13,063 bases of DNA from Candidatus Gerdarchaeota archaeon (GTDB taxonomy: Archaea; Asgardarchaeota; Heimdallarchaeia; JABLTI01): assembly GCA_016840945.1 (NCBI GenBank), contig JAEORJ010000286.1:1-13063 (forward strand), given 5' to 3'. The first letter of the stretch is position 1, and every line of letters begins with the position of its first letter. Shown one piece after another: positions 7,557 to 13,063 of this stretch. The notes under the pieces are model-generated. The model saw only the letters and a list, made by a program, of their open reading frames with translations, made no database searches and had not been told where the DNA came from. The position numbers were made by a program, and so were the translations under genes.

Positions 7557-7787
7557 CTATTTGGTAATATTAGGTAAATCATCTGCAGCTCGTAACCAAA
7601 AGTACATTGCTACCACAACTACAATAAGAATTGCGACAGCTAAAAATATTCGAAAAAAAGAACCTCCTCGAGTAAATATTGTTCCTGCAATAGCTATGGC
7701 TACAATAATACCAATAGTTGTAAAAATAGATTTCTTTGATTTTACTCGAGCACTTTTATCTTTAAAATTAGTTATTAAAGATTTCAT
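7557..7787 (-). CDS. Small two-helix membrane protein, unknown function
   Basis: The product has 76 residues: a basic N-terminus (MKSLITNFKDKSARVKSKK), a first hydrophobic helix at about 21-38, a short TRGGS turn, a second helix at about 44-66, and an acidic tail. The basic N-terminus should stay in the cytosol, giving an N-in/C-in hairpin. The ATG is supported by AGGTGA (7801-7796) about eight bases upstream. The opposite strand also has an open frame across this interval (7561-7803), but it begins without an SD and encodes a hydrophobic, basic peptide expected from antisense of membrane codons. I do not recognise the family. The gene is divergent from the EAP30-like gene and shares its upstream region. 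Confidence 0.65.
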   Translation of the reverse strand: MKSLITNFKDKSARVKSKKSIFTTIGIIVAIAIAGTIFTRGGSFFRIFLAVAILIVVVVAMYFWLRAADDLPNITK

Positions 7788-7901
7788 AAATTACTTCACC
7801 TGAAATATACCATATATTATTAGTAACTGTTATTAAAGAATTATTGTTGATAAATAAGGATTTTAATTAAGAATCAATTAATAAATAAGTTAATTTCAAT
7901 A

Positions 7902-7911
7902 GCTTTTTAAT
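7902..7911 (+). promoter_or_regulatory. Candidate TATA element for the EAP30-like gene
   Basis: CTTTTTAATA in the 160-base divergent gap would place a start near 7933, giving a 15-nt leader to the ATG at 7948. No SD precedes that ATG, which fits a short-leader message. The rest of the gap (7788-7901) is plain AT-rich sequence, with an AATATA-CCA-TATATT inverted repeat at 7804-7818 near the small membrane gene's SD. Confidence 0.3.
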
Positions 7912-7947
7912 AGTTGGATAAGCATTTCTAAAGTAAAGATATCATAG

Positions 7948-9006
7948 ATGTTGAAGTTAATGAGTGATGATAAACTTAAAGCATTACAAAATCTGATTGT
8001 TACGCCTAAAGATTTAAGCAAATTACTAACATATGAACGAAAATTACAGGAAGCAACAATACTATTACTTTTTGATGGTCGCAAAATTGTGTTAAATGCC
8101 CAAGAATCTAGTAAGTTTGTTCAAGAAGCAAAACAATTTGTCCTTCAAATTAAAACTAGAATAGATACACTCATTAATAGAGCAAGAAATGATATATTGC
8201 GTTTTCAACCGGGAACTTCTGATAAAGATCGAAAAATGATTGCTGATAATTGCATATTGTATGATTTTATCATTTTTAGTAGGGTATGGGATCTTAAAGA
8301 TGATTTGAAAAAAATTGATTCTTTAATTGTCTTTAAGGATCTTGAAAAATTAACTTCTTTAGTACGCATAGTAATTGAAAATATTCAAGTTATTGATGAA
8401 TTAATTTCTAGTAAAACCAATATCAAAACTACTATTCAATCCTCTGAAGAAACAGCCTCAGCTTTATTAACTAGATTTAACAAAGAACTTGAATTGGCTG
8501 AAAGTGCTGGAGCATTAAAAGGAATAATAACCCTACAGAAACCTAAATTCATTGGAAAAGGTAAATATTACGAACAATTAGGTAATATTATCTTGAAGAT
8601 TGTTTTTTCATTTGGATTAGAACATTCAAGTGAACCAATATCCTTACGGGCAATAGCTACTCGTTTGAATGATGACTATCCACGAGTTATTACTGAATTT
8701 GCTGATATAATAAAAGCTGTTGAAATGTTATCTATGAATGGCTTTCTAATCTTAAATCAAGACAGAGAAGGACTTTATTGGGTAAATTTGAAACCTTCTG
8801 AAAGTGAAGCTAATGTTATACTAGCTTTAGCAGAACCTCAAGGATTTTTAACTATCGAAGGATTGATGATAGAAACTGGGTGGTCATTGGAAAAAGCAAA
8901 TGAAGAATTAGAAAAATTCATAAAAGCTGGTTGTGCGATAAAAGATGTTGATTACTCGACTGGAACAAAGTACTACTTCCCAGGTTTAACTGAGAAGAGT
9001 ACTTAG
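7948..9006 (+). CDS. ESCRT-II EAP30/Vps22 (SNF8)-like protein with an N-terminal helical extension
   Basis: The product has 352 residues; an alternative ATG at 7960 would remove four. Neither start has an SD. Residues 1-195 are almost entirely helical and charged, with coiled-coil-like stretches (about 50-85 and 115-185), and are not recognised. Residues about 205-282 and 286-347 form two winged-helix units. They resemble human SNF8 from memory: YYEQLGNIILKIV aligns with the FYYELG..I.EVC helix, and VITEFADIIKAVEML.MNGF.IL aligns with the DDLIRAIKKLK.LG.GF.II stretch. In the last unit, LALAEPQGFLT, W312, L321, G328, D333 and Y342-Y-F-P345-x-L match LQLAE..GYVT, the W, L, G, D and the final YW.PAL of SNF8. 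In eukaryotes EAP30 proteins form ESCRT-II with Vps25, bridging ESCRT-I and ESCRT-III in ubiquitin-cargo sorting and membrane remodelling. Asgard archaea encode such homologues. SNF8 is about 260 residues, so this protein is longer by an N-terminal domain. A generic double winged-helix protein is the alternative. Confidence 0.7.
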   Translation: MLKLMSDDKLKALQNLIVTPKDLSKLLTYERKLQEATILLLFDGRKIVLNAQESSKFVQEAKQFVLQIKTRIDTLINRARNDILRFQPGTSDKDRKMIADNCILYDFIIFSRVWDLKDDLKKIDSLIVFKDLEKLTSLVRIVIENIQVIDELISSKTNIKTTIQSSEETASALLTRFNKELELAESAGALKGIITLQKPKFIGKGKYYEQLGNIILKIVFSFGLEHSSEPISLRAIATRLNDDYPRVITEFADIIKAVEMLSMNGFLILNQDREGLYWVNLKPSESEANVILALAEPQGFLTIEGLMIETGWSLEKANEELEKFIKAGCAIKDVDYSTGTKYYFPGLTEKST

Positions 9007-9012
9007 TTAATA

Positions 9013-11541
9013 TTAATATTTTACTTGAATGTCCATTGGGAATTGAGGTATTTTATTAATTATAAGATATTCTTTCTTTTCATCATTCAATATCCAATAG
9101 AGATTTTCACTTTCCATATCCTTTTGAGCGATATTGTCATTAACTATAATTTCGTTTGGTACTTTTTCTGTATGAACTTTAATGTATAGTATCTCATTGG
9201 TTGTTGGCAAATCAGTTATTTTTCCAGATTGTAAAATATCAATTGACATTTTCTTTGATGTATCATTACCTCTAATAGTTAAGAGGTTATAGAAACCGTT
9301 TTCAAATTCCTTGGTTAAACCATCATCAAAATATACCAGCCCTTGAATCTCATCATCTGGATAAAATTCTAAAGTAATAGGGTGATTAGAGGTTTTTTCA
9401 ACATTAGGAACTATTGGACCCATTGGAATTACTGATCCAGCTTTAACAAAAATCGGTAGTTGATCTATTTTAACTTCTCGAGAGATTATCGAACCACCAG
9501 CAAAAAGTTCTTTCGTCCAGTAATCAAACCATTTCCCTTCAGGTAAATAGATTTTCATTTTAATTGTTTTTTCACTTTTTCCTAGTTTGTTAAGAGCTGG
9601 TGCAATTAATAATTTATCACCAACCATAAATTGGGTATTATGCCATTTTTCGTTGTATGACTCTTTATCTTTTGGAAATTCCATAAAGAGAGGACGCATC
9701 ATTGGTAATCCATCCTTTGCTGCTTCCCAGACTAAGGTATATAAATATGGTAAAAGTTTATAGCGAAATTCAATGGTTTCTTTGATTATTTTTTCAGTTT
9801 CTTCACCAAATACCCAAGGTTCTTGTGGGTGAGTGGCATTAGCAGAATGATTGCGGCAGAAAGGATAGAAAATTCCTGTTTGATACCATCTTGTTAGAAG
9901 TTCAGCATTGCAATTGAAAGAGAAACCACCAATATCTACAGCAACAAAAGGTTGACCAGAAAGGCCCATGCTCAACACCATTGGTATTGACTGACGAAGA
10001 TGTTTCCAAGTACTATAATTATCACCTGTCCATGTACTAGCATATCTTTGAATACCAGAATAAGCACTTCGACCAAATAGGAACGTTCTTCTATTCTCAT
10101 TGAGGACATCAAGTCCTTCTCGAGTAGCCATAGCAAAAGCATTACCATAGATATTATGAGCATATTGATGAGTTTCAGGTTGACCATCCATATTATGGAG
10201 AACATTAAAAGGTGCTGTACGACGAAGATCGAAAACTGATGGTTCAGCCATATCGATCCAAAAACCTTCAATGCCTAAATCTAGGTAATCTTTGTAAAGT
10301 TTACCCCACCAAACTCTTACATCAGGATTAGTAAAATCTGGGAAAATACATTTACCAGGCCAAACTTTTCCATGATAAGGATCACCATTTTCTAATTTAC
10401 AATGAAACTCTTTAGCAATGCACTCTTGATAAATAGGCCAATCAGGATCTACTTTTAATCCTGGGTCTGTCATAATTATTAGTTTAAATCCATCATTTTT
10501 TAGGTCAGTAGCCATTTTTTTAGGATCAGAAAATCTTTCATTGTTCCAAGTAAAACATCTGAAACCATCCATATAATCAATATCTAAATGAATACTATCA
10601 CAAGGAATAGCTTTTACTCTAAAATTACTTGCAATTTCTCTTACTTTTTCTTCGGGATAATAACTCCAACGACATTGGTGATGACCAAGAACCCATCTTG
10701 GTGGTAAAGGTATCTTGCCATTTAATTCACCAATTTGTTTTGAGACATCCTTCAATGTTGGTCCTGCAAAAACATAATAACAGAGGGGTCCTTTTTCAGT
10801 AAAATAGCTTACTTTACTTGTGGCAGTTTTCCCTAATTTCATTACTGTATATCTATAATTATCGTAAAAAATACCAAATGCTGTACCATCATCTCTTAAA
10901 GAGATTTGTAGTGGTTCACTTTGATAAAGTGGATCATCTCTAATTGTATAAGCTGATTGGTCAGTATTCCAGAAAATTAATTTTCTGCCATTCTTAACTA
11001 GTTTACCAGTTTTTTCACCAAAACCAACATGATATTCCTTTTTTGGACTCATTTTTTTCGTTTTAATCCAGGATCCTCTTTTACTGAAGGCAATAGGATC
11101 AGTATCCTTATGTAAAATGTCACCATTGATACGTTCAAAAGTAATAGTTGAATCTACTTCACTTACTTTAATAATTAAATCGTTTTTACTAGAGACATTT
11201 TTATCTTCTTTAATTGTGAGACTACCATATTCTTGAACGGTTTTAATTTGCAAGTCAAGATCAGGTTCACGACTCGCCCAAGATTTATGGTCTTTTGGTA
11301 ATGAATCATTTGACGCTCGAATCCTCCAAATTGTTGGAGAAACAATTTTTACTTCGATAAAACCATTCTCACACTGAATAATAACACTATCTTTTAATTT
11401 CTTGTGAGTAACAATACCACCAATAGCTTGCCATCGAAATGGTATAATTCTATGATTTAAAAGTGGTACTGTAGTATTTAGTACACCTTTCAATAAACCT
11501 TGTACAAATATATTACTAAAATTTGTTTTATCTTTTGACAT
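9013..11541 (-). CDS. Glycoside hydrolase family 31 alpha-glucosidase, cytosolic
   Basis: The product has 842 residues, longer than Sulfolobus MalA (about 690) and within the GH31 range. There is no signal peptide. An N-terminal beta-sandwich (about 50-270) precedes the (beta/alpha)8 catalytic domain, which opens at PRWVLGHHQCRWSYY (281-295). Substrate-site acids are seen in L-D320-I-D322-Y. The nucleophile is D430 in FWIDMAEP and the acid/base is D507 in WTGDN; R563-N-H565 before EPW completes the site. A DUF5110-like C-terminal beta-domain starts near 650, with the LPIFVKAGSVIPMGP strand. Retaining alpha-glucosidases of this type release glucose from maltose, malto-oligosaccharides or glycogen ends. 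GH31 also contains alpha-xylosidases and others, so the substrate is best stated as an alpha-glucoside. The ATG at 11541 lacks a good SD; a TATA-like element about 26 bases upstream suggests a leaderless mRNA. The gene converges on the EAP30-like gene with only six bases between stops. Confidence 0.93.
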   Translation of the reverse strand: MSKDKTNFSNIFVQGLLKGVLNTTVPLLNHRIIPFRWQAIGGIVTHKKLKDSVIIQCENGFIEVKIVSPTIWRIRASNDSLPKDHKSWASREPDLDLQIKTVQEYGSLTIKEDKNVSSKNDLIIKVSEVDSTITFERINGDILHKDTDPIAFSKRGSWIKTKKMSPKKEYHVGFGEKTGKLVKNGRKLIFWNTDQSAYTIRDDPLYQSEPLQISLRDDGTAFGIFYDNYRYTVMKLGKTATSKVSYFTEKGPLCYYVFAGPTLKDVSKQIGELNGKIPLPPRWVLGHHQCRWSYYPEEKVREIASNFRVKAIPCDSIHLDIDYMDGFRCFTWNNERFSDPKKMATDLKNDGFKLIIMTDPGLKVDPDWPIYQECIAKEFHCKLENGDPYHGKVWPGKCIFPDFTNPDVRVWWGKLYKDYLDLGIEGFWIDMAEPSVFDLRRTAPFNVLHNMDGQPETHQYAHNIYGNAFAMATREGLDVLNENRRTFLFGRSAYSGIQRYASTWTGDNYSTWKHLRQSIPMVLSMGLSGQPFVAVDIGGFSFNCNAELLTRWYQTGIFYPFCRNHSANATHPQEPWVFGEETEKIIKETIEFRYKLLPYLYTLVWEAAKDGLPMMRPLFMEFPKDKESYNEKWHNTQFMVGDKLLIAPALNKLGKSEKTIKMKIYLPEGKWFDYWTKELFAGGSIISREVKIDQLPIFVKAGSVIPMGPIVPNVEKTSNHPITLEFYPDDEIQGLVYFDDGLTKEFENGFYNLLTIRGNDTSKKMSIDILQSGKITDLPTTNEILYIKVHTEKVPNEIIVNDNIAQKDMESENLYWILNDEKKEYLIINKIPQFPMDIQVKY

Positions 11542-11548
11542 AAAATCT

Positions 11549-11571
11549 ACAATTGATAAATTGTCTTAAAA
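11549..11571 (-). promoter_or_regulatory. TATA-like element and inverted repeat upstream of GH31
   Basis: ACAATT (11549-11554), spacer GATA, AATTGT (11559-11564) is a perfect 6+6 inverted repeat lying 8-23 bases upstream of the GH31 ATG. The - strand TTTTAA at 11571-11566 abuts it, and its centre is about 26 bases from the ATG, suggesting a leaderless start. A repressor on the repeat would block initiation. Such short arms can occur by chance here. Confidence 0.35.
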
Positions 11572-11682
11572 TTGTTTTTACATGTAACAAAGTAACTTAA
11601 AGGTGTTTGTTATCATTAGAAACCTTTTTTTGATTATGAAAACAGAATAAAAACCAAGAAATCAAATTGGAGTAGGAATTCT

Positions 11683-12495
11683 TTGGAAGAATTTTATTAT
11701 TTACGGGATCTAACTTTAGACGATTGGTCAAAATTCAATGAGATGGATAAGGTAATTTTTAAGGATGATCCAATTACTGAAGAAACTTTTAGATCAAACA
11801 TAGCTAGCATGAATTCATTAATCATCATAGCAATAGATAAAGAAACGAAAAAATTCATTGGGTACCTCCTAATTCGAATTCAAGGAAATGAAGGACACAT
11901 CGCTCGTATAGGTGTACATCCTGATTTTCAAAGAAAAGGATTAGGATCCGTTTTACTCGAGAGAAGTATTCATCATTTGAAAAAAGGTAATTGTACCAGT
12001 TATTTCCTTTATGTTTTAGAAGACAATATTCCAGCAATTAATCTATACAAGAAATTTGGTTTTTATGTAGAAGTAAATACCTATCAATTTAAGGTTCCTT
12101 TCAAAATATTGCCTGAAAAACCAAGAGGAAAATGTAGACATGTAGAATGGGGTGAGATTCAACTTATCTCTTTAAGATTTAATCAAAATCCATTTAGAAT
12201 ACAACAATATTTTGGCAATGAAAATCAACATGTATTAACATTTGAAATAATGGGGCAACAAATTGGCTTTTGCAGGTTTAATCCTAATTTCCCAGGAGCA
12301 ATGCCTTTCATATTAAAAGATCCTAATTATTTATTTGATTTTATTGCTCATTTGAAAGAACAAAAGGTCACTGATGAATCGGATTATATTCGAATAACAC
12401 ACGAAGGGCAAGAAAAGCTCAAGGATAAAATGATGGAAGAAAAAATTCCCTTAAATTATAAACTATTAAAAATGAGAAAAGATGATGAAGAATAA
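11683..12495 (+). CDS. GNAT-family N-acetyltransferase, probable tandem-GNAT with degenerate second half
   Basis: The product has 270 residues from a TTG start, preceded by GGAG (11669-11672) about ten bases upstream. The first ATG in frame is codon 21 and would delete the LRDLTLDDW strand-helix that opens GNAT domains, so TTG is preferred. The N-terminal domain (about 5-140) is a complete GNAT. It has the VHPDFQRKGLGS acetyl-CoA loop (Q83-R-K-G-L-G88) and the N115-x3-N120-L-Y-K-K-F-G-F motif near its end, close to the RimI-type protein N-terminal/lysine acetyltransferases. Residues about 150-270 are an extra half with GNAT-like strand patterning (QQIGFCRFNP, then helices) but no acetyl-CoA loop, so a degenerate second GNAT is likely. 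The family transfers acetyl groups from acetyl-CoA to amines; the substrate is unknown. It is divergent from GH31 across 141 bases and convergent with the zinc-ribbon gene. Confidence 0.82.
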   Translation: MEEFYYLRDLTLDDWSKFNEMDKVIFKDDPITEETFRSNIASMNSLIIIAIDKETKKFIGYLLIRIQGNEGHIARIGVHPDFQRKGLGSVLLERSIHHLKKGNCTSYFLYVLEDNIPAINLYKKFGFYVEVNTYQFKVPFKILPEKPRGKCRHVEWGEIQLISLRFNQNPFRIQQYFGNENQHVLTFEIMGQQIGFCRFNPNFPGAMPFILKDPNYLFDFIAHLKEQKVTDESDYIRITHEGQEKLKDKMMEEKIPLNYKLLKMRKDDEE

Positions 12496-12521
12496 GCTTC
12501 ATCAAGTGAATTCTCCTTTTT
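12483..12521 (+). terminator. Hairpin overlapping the GNAT stop codon, followed by a T-rich run
   Basis: TGATGAAG (12483-12490) pairs perfectly with CTTCATCA (12497-12504), with the stop codon in the six-base loop. A pyrimidine-rich stretch ending in five T follows (12511-12521). It fills the 24-base gap between convergent genes and likely ends the GNAT transcript. Confidence 0.4.
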
Positions 12522-12990
12522 ATCTCCTTCTCATGGCTCCTTTACCAAAAATGATAAATATCCAAAAAAGCACCCTCAAGAATATCCAAAATCCCCAACA
12601 AATATAGTACATCCATGTAGCAGGATTTCGATTTGAATATTTAGATGGTGGTGGTTTATACCATGGACGGCTTCCACTATCTTGTGTTGTAGAGCTAGCA
12701 CCATAATTATATGTTGATTGAGTTGAAGAGTAGCTAGTAGCGTCAGCAAAACCTGAAGAGGTTGGAGTAGAACCAACATATGGACCAGAAGATAATCCCG
12801 CTCCACAATTTCCACAATATTGAGTATTTTGAGGATTAAGTGAACCACAGCTTGCACAAGTAACAGAACCAGAAGCAGATGATGGAGTGGAACCTAAACT
12901 TGGTGAAGCTTTTGTATCAGCTCCACAATAAGGACAAAAAACATCAGTTGATAGCAAACTTTCGCCACAATTAGGGCATTTTTGAGACAT
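12520..12990 (-). CDS. Double zinc-ribbon, tail-anchored membrane protein
   Basis: The product has 156 residues. Two identical-spacing zinc ribbons lie at C5-x2-C8-x10-C19-x2-C22 and C45-x2-C48-x10-C59-x2-C62. A low-complexity Ser/Thr/Gly/Tyr linker follows (about 65-122). One aromatic-rich membrane helix lies at about 126-148 with an RRR terminus. There is no signal peptide, so the ribbons should sit in the cytosol with the protein held by its tail. The ATG is supported by AGGAG (13006-13002), eleven bases upstream. Zinc-ribbon plus membrane-helix proteins are common in archaea; roles are mostly unassigned, with scaffold or adaptor functions the usual guess. It converges with the GNAT gene. 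The linker composition is rich in Ser, Thr and Gly, unlike its neighbours, and may be disordered. Confidence 0.8.
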   Translation of the reverse strand: MSQKCPNCGESLLSTDVFCPYCGADTKASPSLGSTPSSASGSVTCASCGSLNPQNTQYCGNCGAGLSSGPYVGSTPTSSGFADATSYSSTQSTYNYGASSTTQDSGSRPWYKPPPSKYSNRNPATWMYYICWGFWIFLRVLFWIFIIFGKGAMRRR

Positions 12991-13039
12991 TAAGTAACAA
13001 TCTCCTATTGGATTTTTTTATTAACTCAAATAATAATAG

Positions 13040-13047
13040 GTATAAGT
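13040..13047 (-). promoter_or_regulatory. Candidate TATA box for the zinc-ribbon gene
   Basis: Read on the - strand the element is ACTTATAC. A start about 26 bases away (near 13018) would give a ~28-nt leader that contains the AGGAG at 13006-13002. The remaining bases to the window end show nothing else. Confidence 0.35.
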
Positions 13048-13063
13048 AAAATAAAAATCCTTA

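Noticed and set aside
7561..7803. Open frame on the + strand antisense to the small membrane protein
   Set aside because: It has no SD, spans the intergenic SD of the - strand gene, and its composition is what antisense of Ile/Val-rich codons yields. The - strand frame has an SD, two clean helices and a T-tract after it.
2625..9006. Claiming a complete ubiquitin-ESCRT locus
   Set aside because: A RING-like protein and an EAP30-like protein are present, but no ubiquitin, E1, E2, deubiquitinase, Vps4 or ESCRT-III gene is seen, and unrelated genes lie between them.
9972..10271. Overlapping - strand frame inside GH31
   Set aside because: It lies within the GH31 catalytic domain, whose in-frame translation carries all active-site motifs; this frame is a shadow.
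11599..11631. AAAGGT/ACCTTT stem followed by seven T in the divergent GH31-GNAT gap
   Set aside because: The stem is only six pairs with a 17-base loop, and no + strand gene ends nearby. It could be a leader attenuator for the GNAT gene, but the evidence is too weak.
1..13063. CRISPR arrays, insertion sequences, attachment sites, rRNA
   Set aside because: I saw no regularly spaced direct repeats, transposase or integrase motifs, terminal inverted repeats with target duplications, or conserved rRNA segments.

Overview
The window is strongly AT-rich, with short intergenic gaps, genes on both strands, archaeal-style TATA elements and T-tract terminators, and a mix of Shine-Dalgarno (SD) and apparently leaderless or short-leader starts. 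Secreted proteins carry an N-terminal signal segment plus a single C-terminal membrane anchor, which is typical of archaea. The C-terminal half of the protein at 7948-9006 reads like the eukaryotic ESCRT-II subunit EAP30/Vps22 (SNF8), and the protein at 2625-5648 ends in a RING-like zinc finger. Together these point to an Asgard archaeon, most plausibly of the Heimdallarchaeia or a relative. That placement is inference from gene content; no rRNA or other marker gene is present.

Left part, + strand (1-5648): the tail of a type III PLP enzyme (D-serine dehydratase / D-threonine aldolase-like) ends in a T-tract. Two large surface-protein genes follow, probably as one operon. The first encodes a secreted, membrane-anchored von Willebrand A (vWA) protein. 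The second encodes a 1007-residue receptor-like protein with a beta-rich FG-GAP-like ectodomain, one membrane helix, a helical TPR-like cytosolic region and a C-terminal zinc ribbon plus RING-like finger. A strong hairpin terminator closes this unit.

Middle, - strand (5782-7787): a CYTH-domain protein (CyaB-like) lies downstream of an anchored CBM9/DOMON-like secreted protein. A 381-base intergenic region follows. It contains a GC-rich island with two hairpins that looks like an unannotated ~100-nt RNA gene on the - strand, with a TATA box about 26 bases upstream and a hairpin plus T-tract at its end. Beyond it is a two-helix small membrane protein.

Right part (7948-13063): the EAP30-like gene (+) converges, with a 6-base gap, on an 842-residue cytosolic GH31 alpha-glucosidase (-). 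A divergent promoter region with an inverted repeat separates GH31 from a tandem GNAT acetyltransferase (+, TTG start). The GNAT gene converges on a small double zinc-ribbon, tail-anchored protein (-).

The most notable content is the coexistence in one 13-kb stretch of a transmembrane RING-like protein and an ESCRT-II-like protein, plus the putative structured RNA. No ubiquitin, E1, E2, Vps4 or ESCRT-III gene is visible here, so any functional link between the RING-like and ESCRT-II-like proteins is inference.
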